This document shows, in pieces, positions 15,743-24,407 of a stretch of 64,000 bases of DNA (position 1 is its first letter; every line of letters begins with the position of its first letter). Source of the stretch: Pseudomonas sp. JUb42 (GTDB lineage: Bacteria; Pseudomonadota; Gammaproteobacteria; Pseudomonadales; Pseudomonadaceae). The notes beneath the pieces are model-generated. The model was not told the DNA's origin and did no database searches. It saw only the letters and a list, made by a program, of their open reading frames with translations. The stretch lies in NCBI RefSeq assembly GCF_024807945.1, contig NZ_JANUFD010000016.1:1-64000 (forward strand). The letters run 5' to 3'. The position numbers and the translations under genes were made by a program.

Positions 15743-18700
15743 GCCAGAGCAATCGTCTGCCCAACGGCGGCCGCATCGACCGGACCAAGGTGCTGAACTT
15801 CAGCTTCAACGGTCAGACCTACCAGGGCTTTGAAGGCGACACACTGGCCGCAGCCCTGCTGGCCAACGGCGTCGACATCATTGGCCGCAGCTTCAAATAC
15901 TCGCGTCCTCGCGGGATCTTTGCAGCAGGTTCCGAAGAGCCGAACGCCGTTCTGCAGATCGGCGCGACCGAAGCCACCCAGATCCCCAACGTACGTGCCA
16001 CGCAACAGGCGCTGTACTCGGGCCTGGTCGCTACCAGCACCAATGGCTGGCCAAGCGTGAACAACGACGTCATGGGGATCCTCGGTAAAGTCGGCGGCAA
16101 GATGATGCCACCGGGCTTCTACTACAAGACCTTCATGTATCCGCAATCCTTCTGGATGACTTACGAGAAGTACATCCGCAAGGCCGCCGGTCTGGGTCGC
16201 TCGCCGACCGAAAACGATCCTGACACCTACGATGCGATGAACCATCATTGCGACGTATTGGTGGTCGGCGCCGGTCCTTCGGGCCTGGCCGCAGCCCTGG
16301 CCGCCGGTCGCAGTGGCGCTCGCGTCATCGTTGCCGATGAACAGGAAGAGTTCGGCGGCAGCCTGCTCGACAGCCGCGAAAGCCTCGATGGCAAACCGGC
16401 TGCTGAATGGGTCGCTGCCGTCGTCGCCGAGTTGCAGGGCCTGGCCAACGTCATCCTGCTGCCACGGGCTACCGTCAACGGTTATCACGACCATAACTTC
16501 CTGACCATCCATGAGCGGCTGACCGACCACCTCGGTGATCGCGCGCCCATCGGCCAGGTCCGTCAGCGCATGCACCGCGTGCGTGCCAAGCGTGTCGTAC
16601 TGGCGACCGGTACTCACGAGCGTCCGCTGGTCTACGGCAACAACGACGTGCCGGGCAACATGCTGGCCGGTGCCGTTTCTACTTATGTGCGTCGTTACGG
16701 CGTGGCACCGGGCAAGAAACTGGTGCTGTCGACCAACAACGACTACGCCTATCGCGTTGCCCTGGACTGGCTCGATGCCGGCCTGCAAGTGATAGCCGTC
16801 GCCGATGCCCGCCATAACCCGCGCGGTGCCCTGGTTGAAGAAGCTCGCGCCAAAGGCGTGCGTATCCTGACCGGCAGTGCCGTGATCGAAGCCCGTGGCA
16901 GCAAGCGCGTCAGCGCTGCCCGCGTCGCTGCGATCGATGTGCGCAGCCACAAAGTCACCAGCCCTGGCGAATGGCTCGATTGCGACCTGATCGCCAGCTC
17001 CGGCGGCTACAGCCCGATCGTCCACCTGGCTTCCCACCTGGGCGGCAAGCCAGTCTGGCGTGAAGAAATCCTCGGGTTCGTACCGGGCGAAGCACCGCAG
17101 AAACGTGTGTGCGTCGGTGGCATCAATGGCGTCTACGCCCTGGGTGACTCCCTGGCCGACGGTTTCGAAGGCGGCGTCCGTGCAGCCAGCGAAGCCGGTT
17201 TCAAAGCCGTCGAAGGCGTCCTGCCAAAAGCCCTGAGCCGTGCTGAAGAGCCGACGCTGGCGCTGTTCCAGGTCCCCCACGACAAAGCCACTGCCCGTGC
17301 GCCGAAGCAATTCGTCGACCTGCAGAACGACGTTACCGCTGCCGCCATCGAACTGGCGACCCGCGAAGGCTTCGAATCGGTCGAACACGTCAAACGCTAC
17401 ACCGCACTGGGCTTCGGTACCGACCAGGGCAAACTGGGTAACGTCAACGGCCTGGCCATCGCCGCTCGTTCGCTGAACGTGACCATCCCGGAAATGGGCA
17501 CCACCATGTTCCGCCCGAACTACACGCCGGTGACTTTCGGTGCAGTAGCCGGTCGTCACTGCGGTCACATCTTCGAGCCTGTGCGCTTCACCGCGCTGCA
17601 TGCCTGGCACATCAAGAACGGTGCAGAATTCGAAGACGTCGGCCAGTGGAAACGTCCGTGGTACTTCCCCAAAGCCGGTGAAGACATCCATGCCGCCGTC
17701 GGCCGCGAGTGCAAGGCCGTGCGCGCCAGCGTCGGTCTGCTCGACGCTTCGACCCTGGGCAAGATCGATATCCAGGGCCCGGATGCACGTGAGTTCCTCA
17801 ACCGTATCTACACCAACGCCTGGACCAAGCTCGATGTGGGCAAGGCGCGCTACGGCCTGATGTGTAAAGAAGACGGCATGGTCTTCGACGACGGCGTCAC
17901 CGCCTGCGTCGCCGACAACCACTTCATCATGACCACCACCACGGGCGGCGCTGCACGCGTCCTGCAATGGCTGGAAATCTATCAGCAGACCGAATGGCCG
18001 GACCTGAAGGTGTACTTCACCTCCGTCACCGACCACTACGCGACCATGACGCTGTCCGGCCCCAACAGCCGCAAACTGCTCAGTGAAGTCACCGACATCG
18101 ACCTGAGCAACGAAGCCTTCCCGTTCATGACCTGGAAAGAAGGCAAGGTCGGCGGTGTTCCGGCCCGTGTGTTCCGTATCTCGTTCACCGGTGAACTGTC
18201 GTACGAAGTCAACGTTCAGGCCGACTACGCCATGGGCGTCCTGGAAAAAATCGTCGAGGCCGGCAAGAAGTACAACCTGACCCCGTACGGCACCGAGACC
18301 ATGCACGTTCTGCGTGCCGAGAAAGGCTTCATCATCGTAGGCCAGGACACAGACGGCTCGATGACCCCGGACGACCTGAACATGGGCTGGTGTGTCGGTC
18401 GCACCAAACCGTTCTCGTGGCTCGGCTGGCGCGGCATGAATCGCGAAGACTGCGTGCGTGATCAACGCAAGCAACTGGTCGGCCTCAAGCCTGTTGACCC
18501 TAACAAGTGGCTGCCGGAAGGCGCCCAGCTGGTGTTCGACACCAAGCAGTCGATCCCGATGACCATGGTCGGTCACGTGACGTCGAGCTACGCGGTCAAC
18601 TCGCTGGGTTACTCGTTCGCCATGGGCGTGGTCAAGGGTGGTCTCAAGCGCATGGGCGAGAAGGTCTGGGCACCTCTGGCCGATGGCAGCTTCATCGAGG

Positions 18701-18759
18701 CCGAGATCGTCTCGTCGGTGTTCTTCGATCCGAAGGGTGAGCGGCAGAATATCGAATGA
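15739..18759 (+). CDS. soxA: Sarcosine oxidase alpha subunit
   Basis: Largest subunit, 1006 residues, full length for the family. The N-terminal 100 residues form a ferredoxin-like domain (GQTYQGFEGDTLAAALLANG). Then comes an NAD-binding Rossmann fold (VLVVGAGPSGLAAALAAGR, near residue 175). The C-terminal 400 residues are an aminomethyltransferase/GcvT-like folate domain (VGLLDASTLGKIDIQGPDA), which passes the methyl-derived carbon to tetrahydrofolate. Translation is coupled to soxD by overlap. A REP pair follows, before soxG. Confidence 0.96.
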   Translation: MSQSNRLPNGGRIDRTKVLNFSFNGQTYQGFEGDTLAAALLANGVDIIGRSFKYSRPRGIFAAGSEEPNAVLQIGATEATQIPNVRATQQALYSGLVATSTNGWPSVNNDVMGILGKVGGKMMPPGFYYKTFMYPQSFWMTYEKYIRKAAGLGRSPTENDPDTYDAMNHHCDVLVVGAGPSGLAAALAAGRSGARVIVADEQEEFGGSLLDSRESLDGKPAAEWVAAVVAELQGLANVILLPRATVNGYHDHNFLTIHERLTDHLGDRAPIGQVRQRMHRVRAKRVVLATGTHERPLVYGNNDVPGNMLAGAVSTYVRRYGVAPGKKLVLSTNNDYAYRVALDWLDAGLQVIAVADARHNPRGALVEEARAKGVRILTGSAVIEARGSKRVSAARVAAIDVRSHKVTSPGEWLDCDLIASSGGYSPIVHLASHLGGKPVWREEILGFVPGEAPQKRVCVGGINGVYALGDSLADGFEGGVRAASEAGFKAVEGVLPKALSRAEEPTLALFQVPHDKATARAPKQFVDLQNDVTAAAIELATREGFESVEHVKRYTALGFGTDQGKLGNVNGLAIAARSLNVTIPEMGTTMFRPNYTPVTFGAVAGRHCGHIFEPVRFTALHAWHIKNGAEFEDVGQWKRPWYFPKAGEDIHAAVGRECKAVRASVGLLDASTLGKIDIQGPDAREFLNRIYTNAWTKLDVGKARYGLMCKEDGMVFDDGVTACVADNHFIMTTTTGGAARVLQWLEIYQQTEWPDLKVYFTSVTDHYATMTLSGPNSRKLLSEVTDIDLSNEAFPFMTWKEGKVGGVPARVFRISFTGELSYEVNVQADYAMGVLEKIVEAGKKYNLTPYGTETMHVLRAEKGFIIVGQDTDGSMTPDDLNMGWCVGRTKPFSWLGWRGMNREDCVRDQRKQLVGLKPVDPNKWLPEGAQLVFDTKQSIPMTMVGHVTSSYAVNSLGYSFAMGVVKGGLKRMGEKVWAPLADGSFIEAEIVSSVFFDPKGERQNIE

Positions 18760-18762
18760 CCT

Positions 18763-18828
18763 ATTCGCGGATAAATCCGCTCCCACAGGTGCTGCATCTC
18801 ATGTGGGAGCGGATTCATCCGCGAAGGC
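18763..18828. repeat. REP pair inside the sox operon
   Basis: TTCGCGGATAAATCCGCTCC and GTGGGAGCGGATTCATCCGC in tight inverted arrangement, only about 20 bases apart, in the gap between soxA and soxG. The hairpin could separate transcript levels of the two genes. Confidence 0.9.
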
Positions 18829-18872
18829 ATCCGCCGCATTTACCGAATAACAGAATTCAACACAGGTGCTTT

Positions 18873-19505
18873 ATGACCACAGCCAACGTTTACCAGCAGC
18901 GGCCTTCGACCGGCGAAAAGGCTGAGTCGCCGCTGTTCCATGCCGACCTCGGCAGCCTGATCGGCAAAGGCCGCACCAACCCTGGCGTGATCCTGCGCGA
19001 GAAAAAACTGCTCGGCCATCTGACCATTCGTGGCGACGCCCATGACCCGGCCTTCGCCGCCGGTGTACACAAAGCCCTAGGCATGGAACTGCCATCCGCA
19101 CTGACTCTGGTCAGCAGCGGCGACAGCTCCCTGCAATGGCTTGGCCCGGATGAGTGGTTGCTGATCGTGCCGACAGGCGAGGAATTTGACGCAGAGCAGA
19201 AACTGCGCGAAGCCCTGGCTGGCCTGCACATCGCTATCGTCAACGTCAGCGGCGGCCAGTCCCTGCTGGAACTGACCGGTCCCAAGGTCCGCGAAGTACT
19301 GATGAAATCCACCAGCTACGACGTGCACCCGGACAACTTCCCGGTCGGCAAGGCCGTCGGCACCGTGTTCGCCAAGTCGCAACTGGTGATTCGTCGTACC
19401 GGCGAAGAAACCTGGGAACTGCTGATCCGCCGCAGCTTCTCCGATTACTGGTGGTTGTGGTTGCAGGATGCTGCGGCCGAATACGGTCTGGGCATTCAGG
19501 CCTGA
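18873..19505 (+). CDS. soxG: Sarcosine oxidase gamma subunit
   Basis: Fourth subunit of the tetramer, 210 residues from the ATG at 18873. The fold resembles a small GcvT-like domain: LQWLGPDEWLL near residue 87, VNVSGGQSLLELTGPKVREV, and the C-terminal FSDYWWLWLQDAA. Unlike the tightly packed soxB-D-A, it is 113 bases from soxA with a REP pair between. A start further upstream would run through the REP and is rejected. Confidence 0.94.
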   Translation: MTTANVYQQRPSTGEKAESPLFHADLGSLIGKGRTNPGVILREKKLLGHLTIRGDAHDPAFAAGVHKALGMELPSALTLVSSGDSSLQWLGPDEWLLIVPTGEEFDAEQKLREALAGLHIAIVNVSGGQSLLELTGPKVREVLMKSTSYDVHPDNFPVGKAVGTVFAKSQLVIRRTGEETWELLIRRSFSDYWWLWLQDAAAEYGLGIQA

Positions 19506-19520
19506 GCCATTGTTCAAATT

Positions 19521-19586
19521 CTTCGCGGATGAACTCGCTCCCAAACGTGACGCGATAACCGTGGGAGCGAATTTATTCGCGAAGGC
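19521..19586. repeat. REP pair between soxG and purU
   Basis: Short compact pair with arms TTCGCGGATGAACTCGCTCC and GTGGGAGCGAATTTATTCGC and about 20 bases between, similar in form to the one before soxG. Confidence 0.9.
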
Positions 19587-19620
19587 GTCAGTACAGATGA
19601 ACAAGATCCGGAGATAACCG

Positions 19621-20478
19621 ATGAGCCGCGCCCCCGACACATGGATTCTGACTGCCGATTGCCCCAGTGTGCTGGGTACGGTGGATGCGGTGACCCGTTA
19701 TCTGTTCGAACAGGGTTGCTATGTCACCGAGCACCACTCGTTCGATGACCGCCTGTCGAGTCGCTTTTTCATTCGCGTCGAATTCCGTCAGCCCGAGGGT
19801 TTCGACGAGCAGGCCTTCCGCGCCGGGCTGTCCGAGCGCGGCCAGGCCTTTGGCATGATCTTCGAGCTCACGGCGCCGAACTATCGGCCAAAAGTGGTGA
19901 TCATGGTCTCCAAGGCCGATCACTGCCTCAACGATCTGCTCTATCGCCAACGTATCAATCAGCTGTCCATGGACGTGGTCGCGGTGGTGTCCAACCATCC
20001 GGATCTCGAGCCCCTGGCCCGCTGGCACGAAATTCCGTACTACCATTTTCCCCTCGACCCCAACGACAAGCCCGGCCAGGAAGCCAAGGTCTGGCAGGTG
20101 ATCGAGGAGTCCGGTGCCGAACTGGTGATTCTTGCCCGCTACATGCAAGTGCTGTCGCCGGACCTGTGCCGCAAGCTCGATGGCAAGGCGATCAATATCC
20201 ACCACTCGTTGCTGCCCGGCTTCAAGGGCGCCAAGCCTTACCATCAGGCTTACAACAAGGGCGTGAAACTGGTCGGCGCCACCGCGCACTACATCAACAA
20301 CGACCTGGACGAAGGCCCGATCATCGCCCAGGGCGTAGAAGTGGTAGACCACAGCCACTATCCCGAAGACCTGATTGCCAAAGGCCGGGATATCGAAGGC
20401 CTGACCCTGGCCCGGGCGGTGGGTTATCACATTGAACGGCGGGTGTTCCTGAATGCCAACAGGACGGTTGTCCTGTAG
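19621..20478 (+). CDS. purU: Formyltetrahydrofolate deformylase
   Basis: Hydrolyses 10-formyl-tetrahydrofolate to formate and tetrahydrofolate, freeing folate during methyl-group catabolism. The 285 residues comprise an N-terminal ACT domain (residues 7-85) and a C-terminal formyltransferase-like hydrolase domain. The catalytic set is visible as the Asn and His of INIHHSLLPGFKGAKPYHQA and the later Asp in LDEGPIIAQ. In pseudomonads this copy follows soxG. Formate made here and by FdhA would be oxidised elsewhere. Confidence 0.95.
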   Translation: MSRAPDTWILTADCPSVLGTVDAVTRYLFEQGCYVTEHHSFDDRLSSRFFIRVEFRQPEGFDEQAFRAGLSERGQAFGMIFELTAPNYRPKVVIMVSKADHCLNDLLYRQRINQLSMDVVAVVSNHPDLEPLARWHEIPYYHFPLDPNDKPGQEAKVWQVIEESGAELVILARYMQVLSPDLCRKLDGKAINIHHSLLPGFKGAKPYHQAYNKGVKLVGATAHYINNDLDEGPIIAQGVEVVDHSHYPEDLIAKGRDIEGLTLARAVGYHIERRVFLNANRTVVL

Positions 20479-20485
20479 TCGAAAT

Positions 20486-20595
20486 CTACAAGCTACAAGC
20501 TACAAGCTACAAGAGGAAAGCAAGATAACTGGCGACAGGCTTCAACTTCAGGATTCGGCTGCTTTTTCTTGTAGCTCGAAGCTTGCAGCTTGAAG
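20486..20595. repeat. Inverted arrays of a heptamer repeat (CTACAAG)
   Basis: Four exact tandem copies of CTACAAG at 20486-20513 face four degenerate copies of the complement (CTTGTAG, CTCGAAG, CTTGCAG, CTTGAAG) at 20568-20595, with 54 bases between. A transcript could fold this into a long hairpin between purU and fdhA. It is not a REP element. Confidence 0.85.
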
Positions 20596-20642
20596 CTCAT
20601 TGACGACTCACCCAACCAATAACAAGTAGAGAGGTGACATGC

Positions 20643-21842
20643 ATGTCTGGTAATCGTGGTGTGGTGTATCTCGGCGGCGGCAAGGTCGAAGTACAGAAGA
20701 TCGACTACCCAAAAATGCAGGACCCGCGCGGCCGGAAGATCGAGCACGGTGTCATCCTGCGCGTGGTATCCACCAATATCTGCGGCTCCGACCAACACAT
20801 GGTCCGCGGCCGTACGACTGCCCAGGTCGGCCTGGTGCTGGGCCATGAGATCACCGGTGAAGTGATCGAAATGGGCAGCGGCGTCGAAAACCTGAAAATC
20901 GGCGATCTGGTATCCGTTCCTTTCAACGTTGCCTGCGGCCTGTGCCGCTCCTGCAAAGAGCAACACACCGGCGTTTGCCTGAGCGTCAACCCGGCGCGTC
21001 CCGGTGGTGCCTACGGTTACGTCGACATGGGCGACTGGACCGGTGGTCAGGCCGAATACGTGCTGGTGCCGTATGCCGACTTCAACCTGCTGAAACTGCC
21101 TGATCGCGACAAGGCCATGGAAAAGATCCGTGACCTGACCTGCCTGTCCGACATTCTGCCAACTGGCTACCACGGTGCTGTAACAGCGGGCGTTGGCCCA
21201 GGCAGCTCGGTGTATATCGCCGGTGCCGGTCCTGTAGGCCTGGCCGCTGCGGCTTCGGCCCGTCTGCTCGGTGCTGCGGTCGTGATCGTTGGCGACGTCA
21301 ACCCCACTCGTCTGGTGCACGCCAAGGCACAGGGCTTCGAAATCGCCGACCTGTCCCTGGACACCCCGCTGCACGAACAGATCGCCGCACTGCTGGGCGA
21401 GCCGGAAGTGGACTGCGCCGTCGACGCCGTTGGCTTCGAAGCCCGTGGCCATGGTCACTCGGGTGTGCAGCATGAAGCCCCGGCTACCGTACTCAACTCC
21501 CTGATGGGCGTAGTGCGCGTGGCAGGCAAGATCGGTATTCCCGGCCTGTACGTCACCGAAGATCCGGGTGCTGTGGATGCCGCCGCGAAAATGGGCAGCC
21601 TGAGCATCCGTTTCGGCCTCGGCTGGGCGAAGTCCCACAGCTTCCATACCGGCCAGACTCCGGTCATGAAGTACAACCGCCAACTGATGCAAGCCATCAT
21701 GTGGGACCGCATCAATATTGCCGATGTGGTCGGCGTCCAGGTCATCAGCCTTGACGACGCACCGCGTGGTTACGGCGAGTTCGATGCGGGCGTGCCGAAG
21801 AAGTTTGTGATTGATCCGCATAAGATGTTTAGTGCGGCATAA
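20643..21842 (+). CDS. fdhA: Glutathione-independent formaldehyde dehydrogenase
   Basis: Zinc- and NAD-dependent dehydrogenase of the MDR family, oxidising formaldehyde released by GbcAB and sarcosine oxidase to formate. It has 399 residues from the ATG at 20643, which follows GAGAGGTGAC. The catalytic zinc site is in NICGSDQH (C47) and GHEITGEV. The structural zinc site is the four-Cys cluster CGLCRSCKEQHTGVC. The Rossmann motif is AGAGPVGLAAAA. It closely resembles the well-studied P. putida enzyme. A hairpin terminator ends the series. Confidence 0.96.
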   Translation: MSGNRGVVYLGGGKVEVQKIDYPKMQDPRGRKIEHGVILRVVSTNICGSDQHMVRGRTTAQVGLVLGHEITGEVIEMGSGVENLKIGDLVSVPFNVACGLCRSCKEQHTGVCLSVNPARPGGAYGYVDMGDWTGGQAEYVLVPYADFNLLKLPDRDKAMEKIRDLTCLSDILPTGYHGAVTAGVGPGSSVYIAGAGPVGLAAAASARLLGAAVVIVGDVNPTRLVHAKAQGFEIADLSLDTPLHEQIAALLGEPEVDCAVDAVGFEARGHGHSGVQHEAPATVLNSLMGVVRVAGKIGIPGLYVTEDPGAVDAAAKMGSLSIRFGLGWAKSHSFHTGQTPVMKYNRQLMQAIMWDRINIADVVGVQVISLDDAPRGYGEFDAGVPKKFVIDPHKMFSAA

Positions 21843-21857
21843 GTTTTTTGTCGAAGT

Positions 21858-21880
21858 AATGGGCGACTTTGTCGCCCATT
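21858..21880 (+). terminator. Hairpin terminator after fdhA
   Basis: AATGGGCGAC-TTT-GTCGCCCATT, a ten-pair perfect stem just past the fdhA stop codon. The U-run is weak, but the position between convergent genes fits a shared terminator. Confidence 0.8.
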
Positions 21881-21896
21881 TCCGTGGGAGTAAATA

Positions 21897-22892
21897 TTAT
21901 GATCTTCGTATGTTTTCCAAAGCATCCGTGTAACGAGGGAGACCAGATGCGAAGTTGTAATCTGGGAGATTTCCCAGTTTCATGGTTAGTTGGGTTGTTT
22001 TGTCAAGTAAGTTGTCTTTAAAGGTTAGATGGTCAAGAATCATGTCGTGAATTACTGGGTTTGCGTCTCTGTTCATAGTGATTGCACCCCAGGCTTTGTT
22101 GTCTCTGTATATAGTTTGATTAAGCTCGGTTAGTATTCGTTTATTGTTGTTGATTTCAGCTTTGAATGCTGTTTTTTGAATTTCGCTAAAGTTGGGTTGT
22201 ACCTGTCTGGACATGTTGTTGATGTTGGGCGATTGGGGGAGGTTGAATTTTTCTCTTTGAATGAGTCGAGTGGGGACGTTGCCAGGGATTTTTGTGCTCT
22301 TTGATAATGGAGTCGCTACACGATCGGGCTTCTTCATGATTTTCAGCGCTCGAAGGAATACTTTAACAAGCATAGGTGTATGTCCGGTAGGATCTACTTG
22401 ATTAACCGGATCCCCCCCACAATACGCATAAGCATTCAACCCACCCTTCCCAAACGGACTCAAACTGTCCGGGCTATTGAATCGCATCAATACAGGGTTA
22501 TAGGCTCTATACCCATTACCCAACAAATAATGTCCGGTCACCGGATCCGCCCGTTCCCCGGTGTAACCCAATAACTCAAGCGGATTGGCCTGCGGATGAC
22601 GAACACCGTACGGGGTGTAGGACGCAGATTGTCGTTGGGCATCTAATCCTTCGAGTACCGAGCGCTGTTGATCGCTGGCAAGCAGGGTGCAGGTGTTAGG
22701 CCCCTGATGCTGCGCCAACAACTGATCTTCTGTCTGAAAAAACGCCCGCTGTATCTGTCCCTGGATTTCCGTGGTCAGGCGGTTCTTCTGGTAGAAGCGC
22801 TGAATACCCAGCTGTTCGGCGGGTGAACAGGTTGCGAGGCGGTCCAGTGGGTCGTAGTGGTAGCGGCAGAGCTGGGCGTAAGTGGCATTCAT
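21897..22892 (-). CDS. Free-standing Rhs repeat-associated core protein
   Basis: A 331-residue member of the short pseudomonad Rhs/TccC-like family. The core runs from CRYHYDPLDRLATC (residues 9-22) through SYTPYG, YLLGNGYRAYNPVLMRF and LSPFGKGGLNAYAYC to DPVNQVDPTGH at about residue 170. The remaining 160 residues are a Lys/Asn-rich, AT-rich tail with no motif I recognise. Such tails are normally the variable effector part. The ATG at 22892 follows a perfect GGAGG. There is no signal peptide, and no immunity-like gene lies downstream before the fdhA terminator. It shares its core and an upstream dyad with the truncated gene at 1986. Confidence 0.85.
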   Translation of the reverse strand: MNATYAQLCRYHYDPLDRLATCSPAEQLGIQRFYQKNRLTTEIQGQIQRAFFQTEDQLLAQHQGPNTCTLLASDQQRSVLEGLDAQRQSASYTPYGVRHPQANPLELLGYTGERADPVTGHYLLGNGYRAYNPVLMRFNSPDSLSPFGKGGLNAYAYCGGDPVNQVDPTGHTPMLVKVFLRALKIMKKPDRVATPLSKSTKIPGNVPTRLIQREKFNLPQSPNINNMSRQVQPNFSEIQKTAFKAEINNNKRILTELNQTIYRDNKAWGAITMNRDANPVIHDMILDHLTFKDNLLDKTTQLTMKLGNLPDYNFASGLPRYTDALENIRRS

Positions 22893-22941
22893 GGAAATGA
22901 CCTCCTGAATGCTTAGTGTCGACCCGGCTTGCGGTTTTGCC

Positions 22942-22962
22942 TAGCTAGCAGAAATGCTAGGT
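22942..22962 (-). promoter_or_regulatory. Dyad element upstream of Rhs-core gene 2
   Basis: Read on the minus strand, CTAGCA-N4-TGCTAG with conserved flanks matches 19 of 21 positions of the element at 1912-1932. It lies about 50 bases upstream of the Rhs start codon. Confidence 0.6.
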
Positions 22963-23017
22963 AGGCGGTTGGCCAGTGATCCTGATAATCGGGATCTCAT
23001 GCGCCAAACAGGATCCC

Positions 23018-23087
23018 GCAGGAGCTGCCGAAGGCTGCGAATGGGCCTGTCTGCTACACCGCTTTTGCAGTCTTCGGCAGCGCCTAC
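23018..23087. repeat. REP-like inverted repeat (GGAGCTGCCGAAGGCTGCGA family)
   Basis: Arms GCAGGAGCTGCCGAAGGCTG and TGCAGTCTTCGGCAGCGCCT face each other. It is the only member of this family in the window and lies between the Rhs gene and the gene of unknown function at 23118. Confidence 0.8.
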
Positions 23088-23117
23088 AAATAGCGTTTCG
23101 AGTCAGGAGGTCGCGCG

Positions 23118-23696
23118 TTATTTGGCGTCCGACACCCGTTCGCAAAATCCGGGATAGTACCCCGCTTCCATGCCACGACAATCCTCTGTAGCGACCTTGC
23201 GCCCCGGTGCTGTCAGGGTAAGGCTTTGCGGGGCGTCGACGAAGTCTTCGTAGCCGCGCTGTTTGATTTTGATCGCGTCGAAGCCGCTCATGTCGTACAC
23301 CAGCGTGGCGCCATCGACATAGTGATCGGGCGCCGTCTGGACCTGCGCCTTTACTGTCACCAATCGGTATTGCTTGCCGCCTGGGGCATTGTTCAGGGCC
23401 GCCAGACCGCCGGCGACAATGCGCAGCATCTCGTGGCTCCACACGTAAGGGGGCTCTTGATCGGCGGCCGGGCGGTACTGGATCGTCAGCCCCTGCTGGT
23501 CACGGCTGACATCGACCAATGATGCATCCGAACGCTGGATGCGGTGCTGCACTCTCAGCCAGTCTTTTTGCTCATCCGAGGTGTTGGCGGGGAATTCCGG
23601 CTCCAGCGGCCCCTTGGAGCATTCGTTGAGCCCCAGCACGATCACGATGCCGAGGAAGATCACCGCTGCAGCGCCGCCGCCGATTTGCACAACCAT
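23118..23696 (-). CDS. Unknown membrane-anchored protein
   Basis: I do not recognise this 192-residue protein. It has an N-terminal hydrophobic segment (residues 6-24, IGGGAAAVIFLGIVIVLG), followed by a soluble part with a GLTIQYRPAADQEPPYVWS stretch and a Cys pair near the C terminus (EDCRGM, GFCERV). This suggests a single-pass protein with an extracytoplasmic domain. It lies on the same strand as the anti-sigma factor and 36 bases beyond it, so it is probably the third gene of that operon and perhaps part of the signal input or output. Confidence 0.65.
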   Translation of the reverse strand: MVVQIGGGAAAVIFLGIVIVLGLNECSKGPLEPEFPANTSDEQKDWLRVQHRIQRSDASLVDVSRDQQGLTIQYRPAADQEPPYVWSHEMLRIVAGGLAALNNAPGGKQYRLVTVKAQVQTAPDHYVDGATLVYDMSGFDAIKIKQRGYEDFVDAPQSLTLTAPGRKVATEDCRGMEAGYYPGFCERVSDAK

Positions 23697-23732
23697 GTCG
23701 CACTTCCTTGTTCAATGGAGCGGCGCAGCGCC

Positions 23733-24407
23733 TTACAGCGCTGCCAGTTTGCCTTGATACAGGACCGGTCCGGTCGGGCCGCCGGTTGGCGAGCCACCTT
23801 GCGGTTCCAGAGTAATGGCCAGGGTGGTCGGGGCGCTGACCAGTTTGCGTTGGGTGTCGCTTAACTGCAGCTGACCGTCGCCGTCACGCGGCAGCACGCC
23901 GAGGGACACCGGCTTGCCATCGGCCGGGATCACCCAGAGTTCCAGACTGCGGTCGGCCTGTACGCCCGCGAGGTTCAGCGGCTCGACCTTCAGATAGCTG
24001 TCGTAGGCACGGATACGCAACGCCGGTTGCTGGTTGTCCGCGACCAGGGTCGCACGCAAGGTGGCGTTGTCGCGGTTGTAGAGCACGCCCAGTACGGTGG
24101 CCAACAGCAGCGAACAAGCCAGGGCGCCGATGCGCAGCCAGTTCCAGAACGGGCGTTTTTCCGGAACGTGCAAGTGTTGCGGTTCAATCCGCGCGACGAT
24201 GGCCTGCCATACCCGCTCGGGTACCGGTTGATCGCTCAGGGGCGTGGTCAGGGTGGCCAGGGTTTCCTGCCATTGCGCAACTTCCCCGCGCAGGCTCTGG
24301 TCGTCCTGCAGCAGGCGCTCGAAGCGGCGGCGGGCGGTGCCGGGCATCAGGCCGATGACGTAGTCGGCGGCGAGGGCGCGGCGCAGTTCGGGTTGTGAAT
24401 AGTTCAT
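23733..24407 (-). CDS. Anti-sigma factor, RskA/anti-sigma-K type
   Basis: A 224-residue membrane protein that should hold the upstream ECF sigma factor inactive. The N-terminal cytoplasmic part contains the family's ALAADYVIGLMPGTARRRFE motif (residues 11-30). A membrane helix follows at about 92-111, then a periplasmic RskA domain with ELWVIPADGKPVSLG near residue 156. The start overlaps the sigma gene's stop by four bases, the usual pairing. The signal sensed is unknown. Confidence 0.9.
   Translation of the reverse strand: MNYSQPELRRALAADYVIGLMPGTARRRFERLLQDDQSLRGEVAQWQETLATLTTPLSDQPVPERVWQAIVARIEPQHLHVPEKRPFWNWLRIGALACSLLLATVLGVLYNRDNATLRATLVADNQQPALRIRAYDSYLKVEPLNLAGVQADRSLELWVIPADGKPVSLGVLPRDGDGQLQLSDTQRKLVSAPTTLAITLEPQGGSPTGGPTGPVLYQGKLAAL

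Noticed and set aside
15676..18786. A 1036-codon open frame antisense to soxA
   Set aside because: It mirrors the sarcosine oxidase alpha gene exactly; the high GC at third positions leaves the opposite strand open. The product is His/Val/Asp-rich with no motif.
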